Source: Alphaproteobacteria bacterium MedPE-SWcel
GTDB taxonomy: Bacteria > Pseudomonadota > Alphaproteobacteria > Rhodobacterales > Rhodobacteraceae
NCBI GenBank assembly: GCA_001874255.1
Contig: MPDC01000006.1
Location: forward strand, 82,870-146,869
Length of the DNA stretch: 64,000 nt
Reading direction: 5' to 3'
This document shows positions 55,263 to 64,000 of this stretch, piece after piece. The notes below the pieces were generated by a model that ran no database searches, was not told where the DNA came from, and saw only the letters and a program-made list of their open reading frames with translations. The position numbers and the translations under genes were made by a program. Numbering within the stretch: the first letter of the stretch is position 1; each line of letters starts with the position of its first letter.

Positions 55263-55721
55263 ATGAAGCTTTCGACAAAGGGACGATATGCGATGGTGGC
55301 CCTGGCCGATATCGCGATGCATCCGGCACAGGGGCTGGTCGTTCTGGCCGATATATCCAAGCGTCAGGACATTTCCCTGCCTTATCTGGAGCAGTTGTTT
55401 GTCAAACTGCGCCGGGCGGGGCTGGTGGCGTCTGTGCGGGGGCCGGGCGGCGGCTATCGTCTCGCCAAGCCCGCAACCGAAATCCGCGTTGTCGAGATTC
55501 TGGCGGCCGTTGATGAAACCGTGGACGCCATGCACAAAGGCGCCGGCGTGTCCGGCGGGGCCTGTGGCAGTCGCGAACAATCCCTCACCAACCGGCTGTG
55601 GGAAGGGCTGAGCGCGCATGTCTATGTGTTCCTGCACCAGACCCGGCTGTCCGATGTGATCGAAAACGATCTGGCGCCGTGCCCTGCGGTTCCAAACCTC
55701 TTTGCGGTTGTCGACGAGTAA
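55263..55721 (+). CDS. iscR: Rrf2-family iron-sulfur regulator IscR
   Basis: IscR senses iron-sulfur status and represses iron-sulfur assembly genes. The 152-residue protein has the Rrf2 winged helix (LSTKGRYAMVALADIA; SLPYLEQLFVKLRRAGLVASVRGPGGGYRLA). E. coli IscR holds its cluster with three cysteines; here the corresponding region (VSGGACGSREQSLTNRLWEGL) has a single cysteine, with a second one only near the C terminus (APCPAV). This matches the R. sphaeroides type of IscR, reported to bind a cluster with unusual ligands. It is the first gene of the suf operon. The ATG at 55263 follows gggtgaagaa. Confidence 0.95.
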   Translation: MKLSTKGRYAMVALADIAMHPAQGLVVLADISKRQDISLPYLEQLFVKLRRAGLVASVRGPGGGYRLAKPATEIRVVEILAAVDETVDAMHKGAGVSGGACGSREQSLTNRLWEGLSAHVYVFLHQTRLSDVIENDLAPCPAVPNLFAVVDE

Positions 55722-55796
55722 CTCGCGCAGTCTCGCTCCCGGCCGTCAGAACATCAAAATCCGAACGACAAATCCGAACGTCAAAAAGATGACTCC

Positions 55797-56840
55797 ATGA
55801 CCCGTGTTTATCTCGATCACAACGCCACATCGCCCCTGCGCCCCGAAGCGCGGGAGGCCATGATCGCGGCGATGGACCATTGCGGCAATCCGTCTTCGGT
55901 GCACGCCGAGGGCCGGGCGGCAAAGGCCGTGGTGGAGCGCGCCCGCGCTCAGATTGCATCGGCCTTTGGTGCGGATGGTGCGGATGTTGTGTTCACTTCT
56001 GGGTCGACAGAGGGGGCTGCGCTGGCTTTGGCGGGCCGGAAATTACATGGGGCGCCGGTTGAACATGATGCCGTAAGGGCCTGGATCAAAGAAGATTTGC
56101 CGGTCCTTCCTGATGGGCGCGTCATTGTGGATGACCCGACGCAGAGTTGTCTGCAATTGGCCAATTCCGAAACGGGCATCCTGCAGGAGTTGCCCGATGG
56201 GCTGGCTGTGACGGACGCGACGCAGGTCTTTGGAAAGCTGCCGGTGGCCTTCAACTGGATGGGCGCCACGATGGCGTTGATTTCGGCGCATAAGCTCGGT
56301 GGGCCAAAGGGGGTCGGGGCCGTTGTGCTCAGGCGCGGGACCGAGCTCGGCGCTCAGATCCGGGGCGGAGGCCAGGAAATGGGTCGTCGCTCGGGAACCG
56401 AAAATGTCATTGGTATCGCGGGCTTCGGCGCCGCAGCTGAAGCGTCTTCGCGCGATCTGGACGCAGGCGTGTGGGAACGGGTTGCACAACTTAGAAATAT
56501 TCTAGAAAACGTGGTTGCGGCGAACTGTCCTGAAACTATTTTCATAGGTCAGGAGGCGCAGCGCCTGCCGAACACCTCGTGTTTTGCCACTCCGGGATGG
56601 AAAGGTGAAACGCAGGTCATGCAAATGGATCTGGCGGGTTTTGCGATCAGTGCAGGCAGCGCGTGCTCCAGTGGCAAGGTGCGCGCCAGTGCGGTTCTGA
56701 CCGCGATGGGATTTGACGAAACTACGGCTCAGGGTGCGATCCGCGTATCGCTCGGGCCGGAGACGACGGAAACGGAAGTGCTGCGCTTTGCCGAAGCGTG
56801 GTGCGCCAAACAGAAGAAACATCGCGCCCGTTCGGCGTGA
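55797..56840 (+). CDS. Cysteine desulfurase-like protein (NifS/IscS class)
   Basis: The 347-residue PLP enzyme takes sulfur from cysteine for cluster assembly. The N terminus RVYLDHNATSPLRPEAREAM is typical; the PLP lysine is in ISAHKLGGPKGVGAVV and the persulfide cysteine loop is AGSACSSGKVRAS. It is somewhat shorter than standard IscS (about 400 residues), and one internal motif reads QLANSETGIL where IscS has VNNEIGT, so it is an atypical class I member. It follows iscR and precedes sufB by 15 bases. A second, SufS-type enzyme closes the operon. Confidence 0.88.
   Translation: MTRVYLDHNATSPLRPEAREAMIAAMDHCGNPSSVHAEGRAAKAVVERARAQIASAFGADGADVVFTSGSTEGAALALAGRKLHGAPVEHDAVRAWIKEDLPVLPDGRVIVDDPTQSCLQLANSETGILQELPDGLAVTDATQVFGKLPVAFNWMGATMALISAHKLGGPKGVGAVVLRRGTELGAQIRGGGQEMGRRSGTENVIGIAGFGAAAEASSRDLDAGVWERVAQLRNILENVVAANCPETIFIGQEAQRLPNTSCFATPGWKGETQVMQMDLAGFAISAGSACSSGKVRASAVLTAMGFDETTAQGAIRVSLGPETTETEVLRFAEAWCAKQKKHRARSA
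56491..56505. promoter_or_regulatory. Irr-box-like palindrome inside the desulfurase gene
   Basis: TTAGAA-ata-TTCTAG inside the coding sequence differs by one base from the iron box at 55150. It may be chance codon use (encoding LRNILE) or an internal operator. Confidence 0.25.
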
Positions 56841-56855
56841 GTTCAGGAGAACACG

Positions 56856-58376
<1,521 letters not shown>

Positions 58377-58430
58377 CGCGCGCCACAGTCAGCCACGCGG
58401 CTGAGGCCCGGCGACGGCAGGAGATTTCGC

Positions 58431-59198
58431 ATGGAATTTGACCCAGAAAAACTGGCAGAGTTTACCGGTCGTATGATCGCCGGTGATCCCGTGGGATTTC
58501 CGGGTGTGGATCTCCATGCCAGCGACATTTCTGGCCGTCGTTTTGTCTTTGCCGTGGATCTGAAGCGCGATCCAATTCAGCGTGCCCACCGCGACGGCAA
58601 ATTCTACGAAGAGGAAGAGCTCGCGGCGGTGAAGTCGATCTTCCCGTTCGGCGGTACTTTCGTCGATATCGGGGCCAACATCGGCAACCATAGCCTCTAT
58701 GTCGCGAGCTTTCTGGCGGCGAGAAAGGTCATCCCGTTTGAGCCAAATCCAAAAGCGCTGAAGCTGTTGTTTGCAAATATCGCGATGAACGGGCTGACCG
58801 ACCGTTTCGATCTCAGCCATCTGGGGCAGGGCGTGGCGGGCAACCCGGGCGTCGGCTTTGGCATCGAGGACCGAAACAGGAATATCGGTGCCGCCCGGAT
58901 GATGCCCGGTGAAGGGGAGATCCAGGTCACGACCGGCGACATCGCGCTGGCGAATGACGACCCGGACTTCATCAAGATCGACGTCGAAGGTATGGAAATA
59001 GAGGTTCTCTCCGGACTTCGGGACACGCTCGCCCGCTGCCGGCCCGCTTTGCTGGTCGAAGTGGACCGTGAGAATGACACGGCTTTTCACGCGCTGCTCG
59101 ACGAGATTGGCTACGCCGTCGTCGATACGTTGCAGCGCTATCGACAGAACAAGAATTACATTGTCAAACCGCGTCCCGACGGCGCGGCTGGGCGATGA
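58431..59198 (+). CDS. FkbM-family methyltransferase inside the suf operon
   Basis: The 255-residue protein has an FkbM SAM-binding domain: VDIGANIGNHSLYVASFLAA (motif I, about 82-101), FEPNPKALKLLFANIAMNG (motif II) and FIKIDVEGMEIEVLSGL with the FkbM-specific acidic motif. FkbM enzymes usually methylate hydroxyls of secondary metabolites or glycans, so a place between sufB and sufC is unexpected. There is no signal peptide. The start at 58431 follows ggcaggagatttcgc. Its role may be unrelated to cluster assembly. Confidence 0.88.
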   Translation: MEFDPEKLAEFTGRMIAGDPVGFPGVDLHASDISGRRFVFAVDLKRDPIQRAHRDGKFYEEEELAAVKSIFPFGGTFVDIGANIGNHSLYVASFLAARKVIPFEPNPKALKLLFANIAMNGLTDRFDLSHLGQGVAGNPGVGFGIEDRNRNIGAARMMPGEGEIQVTTGDIALANDDPDFIKIDVEGMEIEVLSGLRDTLARCRPALLVEVDRENDTAFHALLDEIGYAVVDTLQRYRQNKNYIVKPRPDGAAGR

Positions 59199-59256
59199 AA
59201 GAAGATCACTATCCGCACCACGTGACGGATTGTCAGAGACAAAAGGACGAATAAAG

Positions 59257-60012
59257 ATGCTTGAAATCAAAAACCTGCACGTAAAACTTGAAGAAGAGGA
59301 CAAGCAGATCCTCAAGGGTGTGAACCTGACCGTGGAAGCGGGCAAAGTGCATGCAATCATGGGGCCGAACGGCTCTGGAAAATCCACTCTGTCCTATGTG
59401 TTGTCGGGCAAGGACGGCTATGAGGTCACCGAAGGCTCGGCCACTCTGGCGGGTGAGGAATTGCTGGAGCTGGAGCCGGAAGAGCGTGCGGCCCTCGGCG
59501 TGTTCCTCGCCTTCCAATACCCGGTCGAAATCCCCGGCGTCGGCAATATGACCTTTCTGCGGACCGCCGTGAATGCGCAGCGCAAGGCCCGCGGCGAAGA
59601 GGAACTCTCTGCCTCCGACTTTCTGAAGGTCGTGCGTGAAAAGGCCAAGACGCTGAAGATCGACGCCGATATGCTCAAGCGTCCGGTCAACGTCGGGTTC
59701 TCTGGCGGCGAGAAAAAGCGCAATGAAATCCTGCAGATGGCGATGTTGGAACCCAAGATGTGCATCCTGGACGAGACCGACTCCGGTCTGGACGTCGATG
59801 CCATGAAACTGGTCGCAGACGGGGTGAATGCGCTGCGTGACGAAGGGCGCGGGTTTCTCGTGATCACCCACTACCAGCGGCTTCTGGACCACATCAAACC
59901 GGATGTCGTTCACATCATGGCTGACGGCCGCATCATCAAGACAGGCGGGCCTGAGCTCGCGCTTGAGGTGGAGAACAACGGCTACGCAGACATCCTTGCC
60001 GAGGTGGCATAA
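59257..60012 (+). CDS. sufC: Fe-S cluster assembly ATPase SufC
   Basis: SufC is the ATPase of the SufBC2D complex. The 251-residue ABC-type protein has Walker A GPNGSGKSTLSYVL (about 35-48), signature FSGGEKKRNEILQMA, Walker B CILDETDSGLD and the H-loop VITHYQRLLDHI. The start at 59257 has aaaggacgaataaag upstream; the frame extends upstream without similarity. Its stop overlaps the sufD start (TAATG). Confidence 0.98.
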   Translation: MLEIKNLHVKLEEEDKQILKGVNLTVEAGKVHAIMGPNGSGKSTLSYVLSGKDGYEVTEGSATLAGEELLELEPEERAALGVFLAFQYPVEIPGVGNMTFLRTAVNAQRKARGEEELSASDFLKVVREKAKTLKIDADMLKRPVNVGFSGGEKKRNEILQMAMLEPKMCILDETDSGLDVDAMKLVADGVNALRDEGRGFLVITHYQRLLDHIKPDVVHIMADGRIIKTGGPELALEVENNGYADILAEVA

Positions 60013-61292
60013 TGGCGCTTCCTGAGTTGAAACAAACCACGACAGAGGCACGTCTGGCGTCCTTGTCGCTGCCGACTGGCGGCTGTCTCGAGGGGGCACG
60101 CCGTGCCGCAATCTCGCGCGTGCAGACCACGGGACTTCCGGATCGTCGTGACGAGTATTGGAAATATACCCGCCCCGATACATTCACTGCGGCTGAGGCC
60201 CCAAAGGCGGCGGTCTTTGACAGCGGTGAAGAGCCGATGTTCGATTCATTCGATCGGATCAAGATCGTATTCGTCGATGGTGTGTTTGACCCGGCGGCGT
60301 CGGATGACTTGACCCTCGAAGGGGTGAGCATTGAGCGTCTCGCGGACCTTGCGGCCAAAGATATCCATTGGAGCAAGGACATATACGGCGTTCTTGAAGC
60401 GCGGGGCCAATCCCCGGTGGAACGTCCACTTGCGGCGCTGAACACTGGCTATGCCACCGATGGTGTGGTCATCCATGTGACGGGACGCCCCTCCAAACCG
60501 ATCAATCTGGTCTATCGTCACCAGAACGACAGCTCGGATGCCATCCTGCACCATGTGGTCAAAGTCGACAGCGGTGCCGAGGCGACACTTCTGGAAAACG
60601 GCCCGGCCGCATCGCGGTTCAATCACGTGATGGAGATCGACATTGCCGACACCGGAGCGCTTCATCTGGTGCGGGCGCAGGGACGCGATCACGAATTGCG
60701 GACGGCCACTCATCTGTTTGCGCGCCTGGGGCGGGAGTCTGTCTTCAAGAGCTTTACGCTTACGGTGAACGGCGTTCTGACGCGCAACGAGGCGGTGATT
60801 GAATTCCTCGGCGATGATGCGATTGCCCATGTGGCGGGTGCCTGTGTCGGCGACGGTGACTTTCACCACGATGACACGGTGTTCGTGACCCATGATGCGG
60901 TAAATTGCGAAAGCCGCCAGGTTTTCAAAAAGGTCCTGCGTAATGGCGCCACGGGAGTCTTCCAGGGCAAAATCCTGGTGAAAGAAGGCGCGCAAAAGAC
61001 TGATGGCTATCAGATTTCCCAGTCTTTGCTGTTGGATGACGACAGCCAGTTCCTCGCCAAGCCCGAGCTGGAAATCTACGCCGACGATGTGGCCTGTTCG
61101 CATGGGTCGACCTCTGGCGCGATCGACGAGGACGGCCTGTTCTACCTCCGCTCCCGCGGCGTGCCCGAAGCCGAGGCAACCGACCTGATGACGCTCGCGT
61201 TTCTCGCCGAAGCTGTGGAAGAAATCGATGGCGCTGACATTGCTGCGTCCATCAATGACCGCCTCTACGGCTGGTTGGCGCGGCGGCGCTGA
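60012..61292 (+). CDS. sufD: Fe-S cluster assembly protein SufD
   Basis: SufD pairs with SufB and SufC in the scaffold complex. The 426-residue protein shows the typical beta-helix half (LVYRHQNDSSDAILHHVVKVDSGAEATLLENG) and the C-terminal SufB/D signature CSHGSTSGAIDEDGLFYLRSRGVPEAEATDLM, with conserved cysteine and histidine. The ATG at 60012 overlaps the sufC stop by one base. It is followed by two membrane protein genes. Confidence 0.97.
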   Translation: MALPELKQTTTEARLASLSLPTGGCLEGARRAAISRVQTTGLPDRRDEYWKYTRPDTFTAAEAPKAAVFDSGEEPMFDSFDRIKIVFVDGVFDPAASDDLTLEGVSIERLADLAAKDIHWSKDIYGVLEARGQSPVERPLAALNTGYATDGVVIHVTGRPSKPINLVYRHQNDSSDAILHHVVKVDSGAEATLLENGPAASRFNHVMEIDIADTGALHLVRAQGRDHELRTATHLFARLGRESVFKSFTLTVNGVLTRNEAVIEFLGDDAIAHVAGACVGDGDFHHDDTVFVTHDAVNCESRQVFKKVLRNGATGVFQGKILVKEGAQKTDGYQISQSLLLDDDSQFLAKPELEIYADDVACSHGSTSGAIDEDGLFYLRSRGVPEAEATDLMTLAFLAEAVEEIDGADIAASINDRLYGWLARRR

Positions 61293-61298
61293 GTTCGG

Positions 61299-61784
61299 AT
61301 GGCGGTGACGTCTGATATTCTTGCAACATATCGGGGGCCGCGAAAAGTGATCGCGCGGCTCCTGTGTATGGGGCCACGCGAGGATCGTCTTTTGGCTTTT
61401 CTGATGGGGGCTTGCGCGTTGATGTTCATCGCACAGATGCCGCGGCTGGCGCGCGAGGCCTATCTGACCGGGCAAGAGCTGAACATGCTGTTGGGCGGTG
61501 CGCTGCTCGGGATCGTGTTTATCGCACCGCTGGGCCTCTATGCTCTGGCCTGGGTGTCGCATCTGATTCTGCGGTCATTGGGCGGGCAGGGGGGCGGCTA
61601 CCAGAGCCGCCTGGCTTTATTCTGGGCGTTTCTTGCTGCCACTCCGCTTTTGCTTCTGAACGGTCTCGTTGCCGGCTTTATTGGCTCCGGCAGCGCATTG
61701 ATTGCCGTTGGTGTTCTTTGGAGTCTTGTGTTCCTTTGGTTCTGGATTGCGGGCCTGACGCAGGCCTATTGGGGAAAAACCTGA
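61299..61784 (+). CDS. Small membrane protein in the suf operon
   Basis: This 161-residue protein has about four hydrophobic segments (LLAFLMGACALMFIAQM, LGGALLGIVFIAPLGLYALAW, ALFWAFLAATPLLLLNGLV and LIAVGVLWSLVFLWFWIAGL) and no recognised catalytic motif. It resembles half of a Yip1-type protein. Its stop overlaps the next ATG by one base (TGATG), so they form a coupled pair. Such pairs are found beside suf genes in related genomes; the function is unknown. Confidence 0.72.
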   Translation: MAVTSDILATYRGPRKVIARLLCMGPREDRLLAFLMGACALMFIAQMPRLAREAYLTGQELNMLLGGALLGIVFIAPLGLYALAWVSHLILRSLGGQGGGYQSRLALFWAFLAATPLLLLNGLVAGFIGSGSALIAVGVLWSLVFLWFWIAGLTQAYWGKT

Positions 61785-62362
61785 TGGATTTCAAAGCTCT
61801 CGCCCTCGAGACGGTCTTGGCACCGGCCAATGCCGCAGGCCGGTTGCTCGTGCGGAAATTCGACGCCGAAGTGATCTGGACCGGTTTTGCGCTAAGCGTC
61901 ATCCTGAGCGTTCTTCTCTACGCGGTGCAGGGCTATCTTCTGGGCGCGCCATCGAATGCGGTGTTTCCATCCCTGAGCCCGGCGATGTTCGGTGTTTTTC
62001 TCGCCACCCTGCAATTGGCCTACACGATTTCTGCGCTCATTGTCGGCAGCTGGTTGGGAGGGCAGGCAGGTTTTCTGCCGTTCTTTGGCCTTCTGGTCTG
62101 GCTTCGATTTGTGAATATCGCGGTTCAAACCATTGCGATCGTTCTGGTTTTCATCATGCCGCCAATCGCGATCGTGCTCAATCTGGCGGCCGGAGTCTAT
62201 GGGTTTTACGTCTTGTTGCACTTCACCAACGTGGGCTTTGGTCTCAACTCCATGGCAAAATCACTGGGCGTGGTTCTCCTTGCGGGACTTGGCGCAATGA
62301 CGGCAATTCTACTTCTGATGGGGCTTTTCGTTCCCGCAATTCTGGAGACGTCCAATGTATGA
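61784..62362 (+). CDS. YIP1-family membrane protein in the suf operon
   Basis: The 192-residue protein has about five hydrophobic segments (e.g. TGFALSVILSVLLYAVQGYL, IVGSWLGGQAGFLPFFGLLVWL and GVVLLAGLGAMTAILLLMGL) and the YIP1 pattern of a soluble N terminus followed by a bundle of spans. It starts at 61784 inside the TGATG with the preceding gene. Its stop overlaps the sufS start by eight bases. It may act with the preceding protein at the membrane. Confidence 0.72.
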   Translation: MDFKALALETVLAPANAAGRLLVRKFDAEVIWTGFALSVILSVLLYAVQGYLLGAPSNAVFPSLSPAMFGVFLATLQLAYTISALIVGSWLGGQAGFLPFFGLLVWLRFVNIAVQTIAIVLVFIMPPIAIVLNLAAGVYGFYVLLHFTNVGFGLNSMAKSLGVVLLAGLGAMTAILLLMGLFVPAILETSNV

Positions 62363-63575
62363 TGTCGAACAAATCCGTGCCGATTTTCCGATCTTGTCAC
62401 GCCAGGTCAACGGCAAACCGCTGACATATCTGGACAATGGGGCCTCCGCGCAGAAGCCGCAGGTGGTGATTGATGCAATCACACAAGCATATGCACAAGA
62501 ATATTCCAACGTTCACAGAGGGTTGCACTACCTGTCGAATTTGGCGACCGAAAAGTACGAAGCTGTGCGTGGGACCATTGCCCGGTTTCTGAATGCAGGG
62601 AACGAGGACCATATCGTTCTGACGTCCGGCACCACCGAAGGGATCAACTTGGTCGCCTATGCCTGGGCCATGCCACGGTTCGAGGCCGGAGACGAGATCG
62701 TCTTGTCCGTCATGGAGCACCACGCCAATATCGTGCCCTGGCATTTCCTGCGTGAACGGCAGGGCGTGACGTTGAAGTGGGTCGAGACCGAGGCCGACGG
62801 CAGCCTTGATCCGCAAAAAGTCCTGGGTGCCATTGGGCCGAGAACCAAACTGGTCGCGATCACGCATTGCTCCAATGTGTTGGGGACCGTTGTTGATGTG
62901 AAAGCCATCGCAGAAGGCGCGCGTGAAAAAGATGTGCCCGTGTTGGTCGACGGCTCTCAGGGAGCCGTTCACATGCCTGTGGATGTGCAGGATCTCGGCT
63001 GTGATTTCTATGCGATCACAGGTCACAAGCTCTATGGACCGACGGGGTCAGGTGCGATTTACATCCGGCCCGAGAGGATGGCGGAGATGCGGCCCTTCAT
63101 GGGCGGCGGCGATATGATCAAAGAGGTCACGCGCGATCGCGTCATCTACAACGATCCGCCAATGAAATTCGAGGCCGGAACGCCCGGGATCGTTCAAACC
63201 ATCGGATTGGGTGTTGCGCTGGACTACATGATGGATGTCGGCATGGCGCATATTGCGACGCACGAAGCCCATCTCCGTGAGTATGCGTCTGACCGATTCA
63301 AGGGGCTCAATTGGCTCAATGTTCAGGGGAATGCACCGGGGAAAGCCGCGATTTTCAGTCTGACATTGGATGGTGCCGCCCATGCACATGACATCTCAAC
63401 CATTCTGGACAAGAAGGGCGTCGCCGTTCGTGCCGGTCATCACTGTGCAGGTCCCTTGATGGAGCATCTCGGGGTGACTGCGACCTGTCGGGCCTCCTTT
63501 GGCATGTACAATACAATTCAGGACGTCGATCGATTGATCGAAGCGCTTGAGCTGGCACATGAGTTGTTTTCATAG
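62355..63575 (+). CDS. sufS: Cysteine desulfurase SufS
   Basis: SufS removes sulfur from cysteine for the SufBCD scaffold. The 406-residue protein is the standard class II length. The start is MYDVEQIRADFPILSRQVNGKPLTYLDNGASAQKP; PLP lysine is in AITGHKLYGPTGSG, and the persulfide cysteine in VRAGHHCAGPLMEHLG. The 8-base overlap with the previous gene indicates translational coupling. No SufE-like sulfur acceptor is encoded within view. It ends the suf operon here, unless the next gene lies beyond the insertion element. Confidence 0.97.
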   Translation: MYDVEQIRADFPILSRQVNGKPLTYLDNGASAQKPQVVIDAITQAYAQEYSNVHRGLHYLSNLATEKYEAVRGTIARFLNAGNEDHIVLTSGTTEGINLVAYAWAMPRFEAGDEIVLSVMEHHANIVPWHFLRERQGVTLKWVETEADGSLDPQKVLGAIGPRTKLVAITHCSNVLGTVVDVKAIAEGAREKDVPVLVDGSQGAVHMPVDVQDLGCDFYAITGHKLYGPTGSGAIYIRPERMAEMRPFMGGGDMIKEVTRDRVIYNDPPMKFEAGTPGIVQTIGLGVALDYMMDVGMAHIATHEAHLREYASDRFKGLNWLNVQGNAPGKAAIFSLTLDGAAHAHDISTILDKKGVAVRAGHHCAGPLMEHLGVTATCRASFGMYNTIQDVDRLIEALELAHELFS

Positions 63576-63675
63576 TCCAAAAGCCGCGGGTGCATGACTG
63601 TTGAAACGGCGTCCCGCAAGTGGCTTGAGGCTGCATGAGGTAAATAACATAATACTGATTATAGGACCCCTCAGT

Positions 63676-63694
63676 GTAGCCTGGCGCACGCTAC
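63676..63694. repeat. Small inverted repeat upstream of the IS30 element
   Basis: GTAGC-N9-GCTAC lies between sufS and the transposase gene. It may be part of the element end, but I cannot place the terminal inverted repeat precisely. A second pair, GTTAGA (63712-63717) and TCTAAC (63731-63736), lies right before the transposase. Confidence 0.4.
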
Positions 63695-63749
63695 CTCCAA
63701 CTGCGACTCTTGTTAGAAAACAATGGATTATCTAACGAGAGGAATCGGT

Positions 63750-64000
63750 ATGGGAGCCGTCTACACACAACTGAGTATCACAGAACGACGCAAAATTGAA
63801 CGCTGGAGGCACGCTAAGGTCCCTGTCAATGAGATGGCTAAGGTTCTCAAGCGCTGTCGGTCGACTATCTTTCGTGAACTTAAGCGTAATCATTTCAGCG
63901 ATGAGAGCATGCCCAAACACGATGGCTATTGCGGTGCGGCTGCCCAGTTGATGATGGCGGATCGGCGTGCCCGTGATCGCAAGCTGATCAAATACCCCGA
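63750..64000 (+). mobile_element. IS30-family transposase, N-terminal part, runs off the window
   Basis: The reading frame from the ATG at 63750 to the right edge gives at least 83 residues (MGAVYTQLSITERRKIERW...), containing the IS30 N-terminal helix-turn-helix (ITERRKIERWRHAKVPVNEMAKVLKRCRSTIFRELKRN). The gene is cut by the window, so completeness of the element cannot be judged. The ribosome site is gagaggaatcggt. The upstream end of the element should lie between 63576 and 63749. Confidence 0.85.

Overview
The window looks like a piece of chromosome from an alphaproteobacterium of the Rhodobacteraceae (Roseobacter group). Evidence seen in the sequence: GC-rich coding bias, a CckA-type hybrid kinase next to recA with a full CtrA box in front of it, a GAAC-N7-GAAC (alphaproteobacterial LexA) box at recA, an iscR-suf operon whose IscR has a single cysteine in the cluster-binding region, a heme A synthase of the alphaproteobacterial type, Usg, and paired PsuK/PsuG. 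Almost everything is chromosomal core or lineage-core. The only clear mobile element is an IS30-type transposase that runs off the right edge.

Layout. 1-8.2 kb: a 3-hydroxyisobutyrate dehydrogenase-like enzyme, a Tat-exported SYLF lipoprotein, hemB, a small membrane protein, mfd and a drug-efflux MFS protein. 8.3-12.3 kb: FrnE-like DsbA protein, cupin regulator, an orphan peptide-type solute-binding protein. 12.3-15.2 kb: a candidate small RNA with its own promoter and terminator, then bdhA with a patatin-like lipase (ketone body/PHB-linked), then a DUF502 protein. 15.2-23.8 kb: psuK-psuG (pseudouridine salvage), a divergent DUF4198/HupE pair, a ThiE-like protein, trmJ, ctaA and an M32 carboxypeptidase. 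23.9-28.4 kb: gyrA, usg, pgl and a thioesterase. 28.6-35.3 kb: a large orphan membrane histidine kinase, a class II aldolase, the cbpA-cbpM chaperone pair, a Hint-domain protein and a DUF1275 membrane protein. 35.7-42.4 kb: a second Hint-domain protein, tRNA-Gly(CCC), an ASKHA/ferredoxin corrinoid-reactivation protein, guaB and an RsmB-type methyltransferase. 42.5-50.5 kb: cckA, a sulfotransferase, recA, a MOSC protein, alaS and a DUF1330 protein. 50.5-55.1 kb: typA, an SMR transporter, and a three-gene minus-strand operon (alpha/beta hydrolase, small coiled-coil protein, tandem-HD protein). 55.2-63.6 kb: the iron-sulfur assembly operon iscR-cysteine desulfurase-sufB-(FkbM methyltransferase)-sufC-sufD-(two membrane proteins)-sufS, and finally the IS30 element.

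Working together: the suf operon is the largest functional unit. It shares a 184-bp divergent control region with the hydrolase operon, and that region carries three separate palindromes, one of which matches an Irr/ICE box. The cell-cycle and DNA-damage theme is concentrated at 42.4-46.7 kb, where CtrA-type and LexA-type sites sit in front of cckA and recA. The best candidates for something new are the roughly 75-nt sRNA at 12.36-12.43 kb, the palindrome-rich suf control region, the tandem-HD operon and the Hint/DUF1275/Hint cluster. No CRISPR array, prophage, rRNA operon or clear defence system was found.
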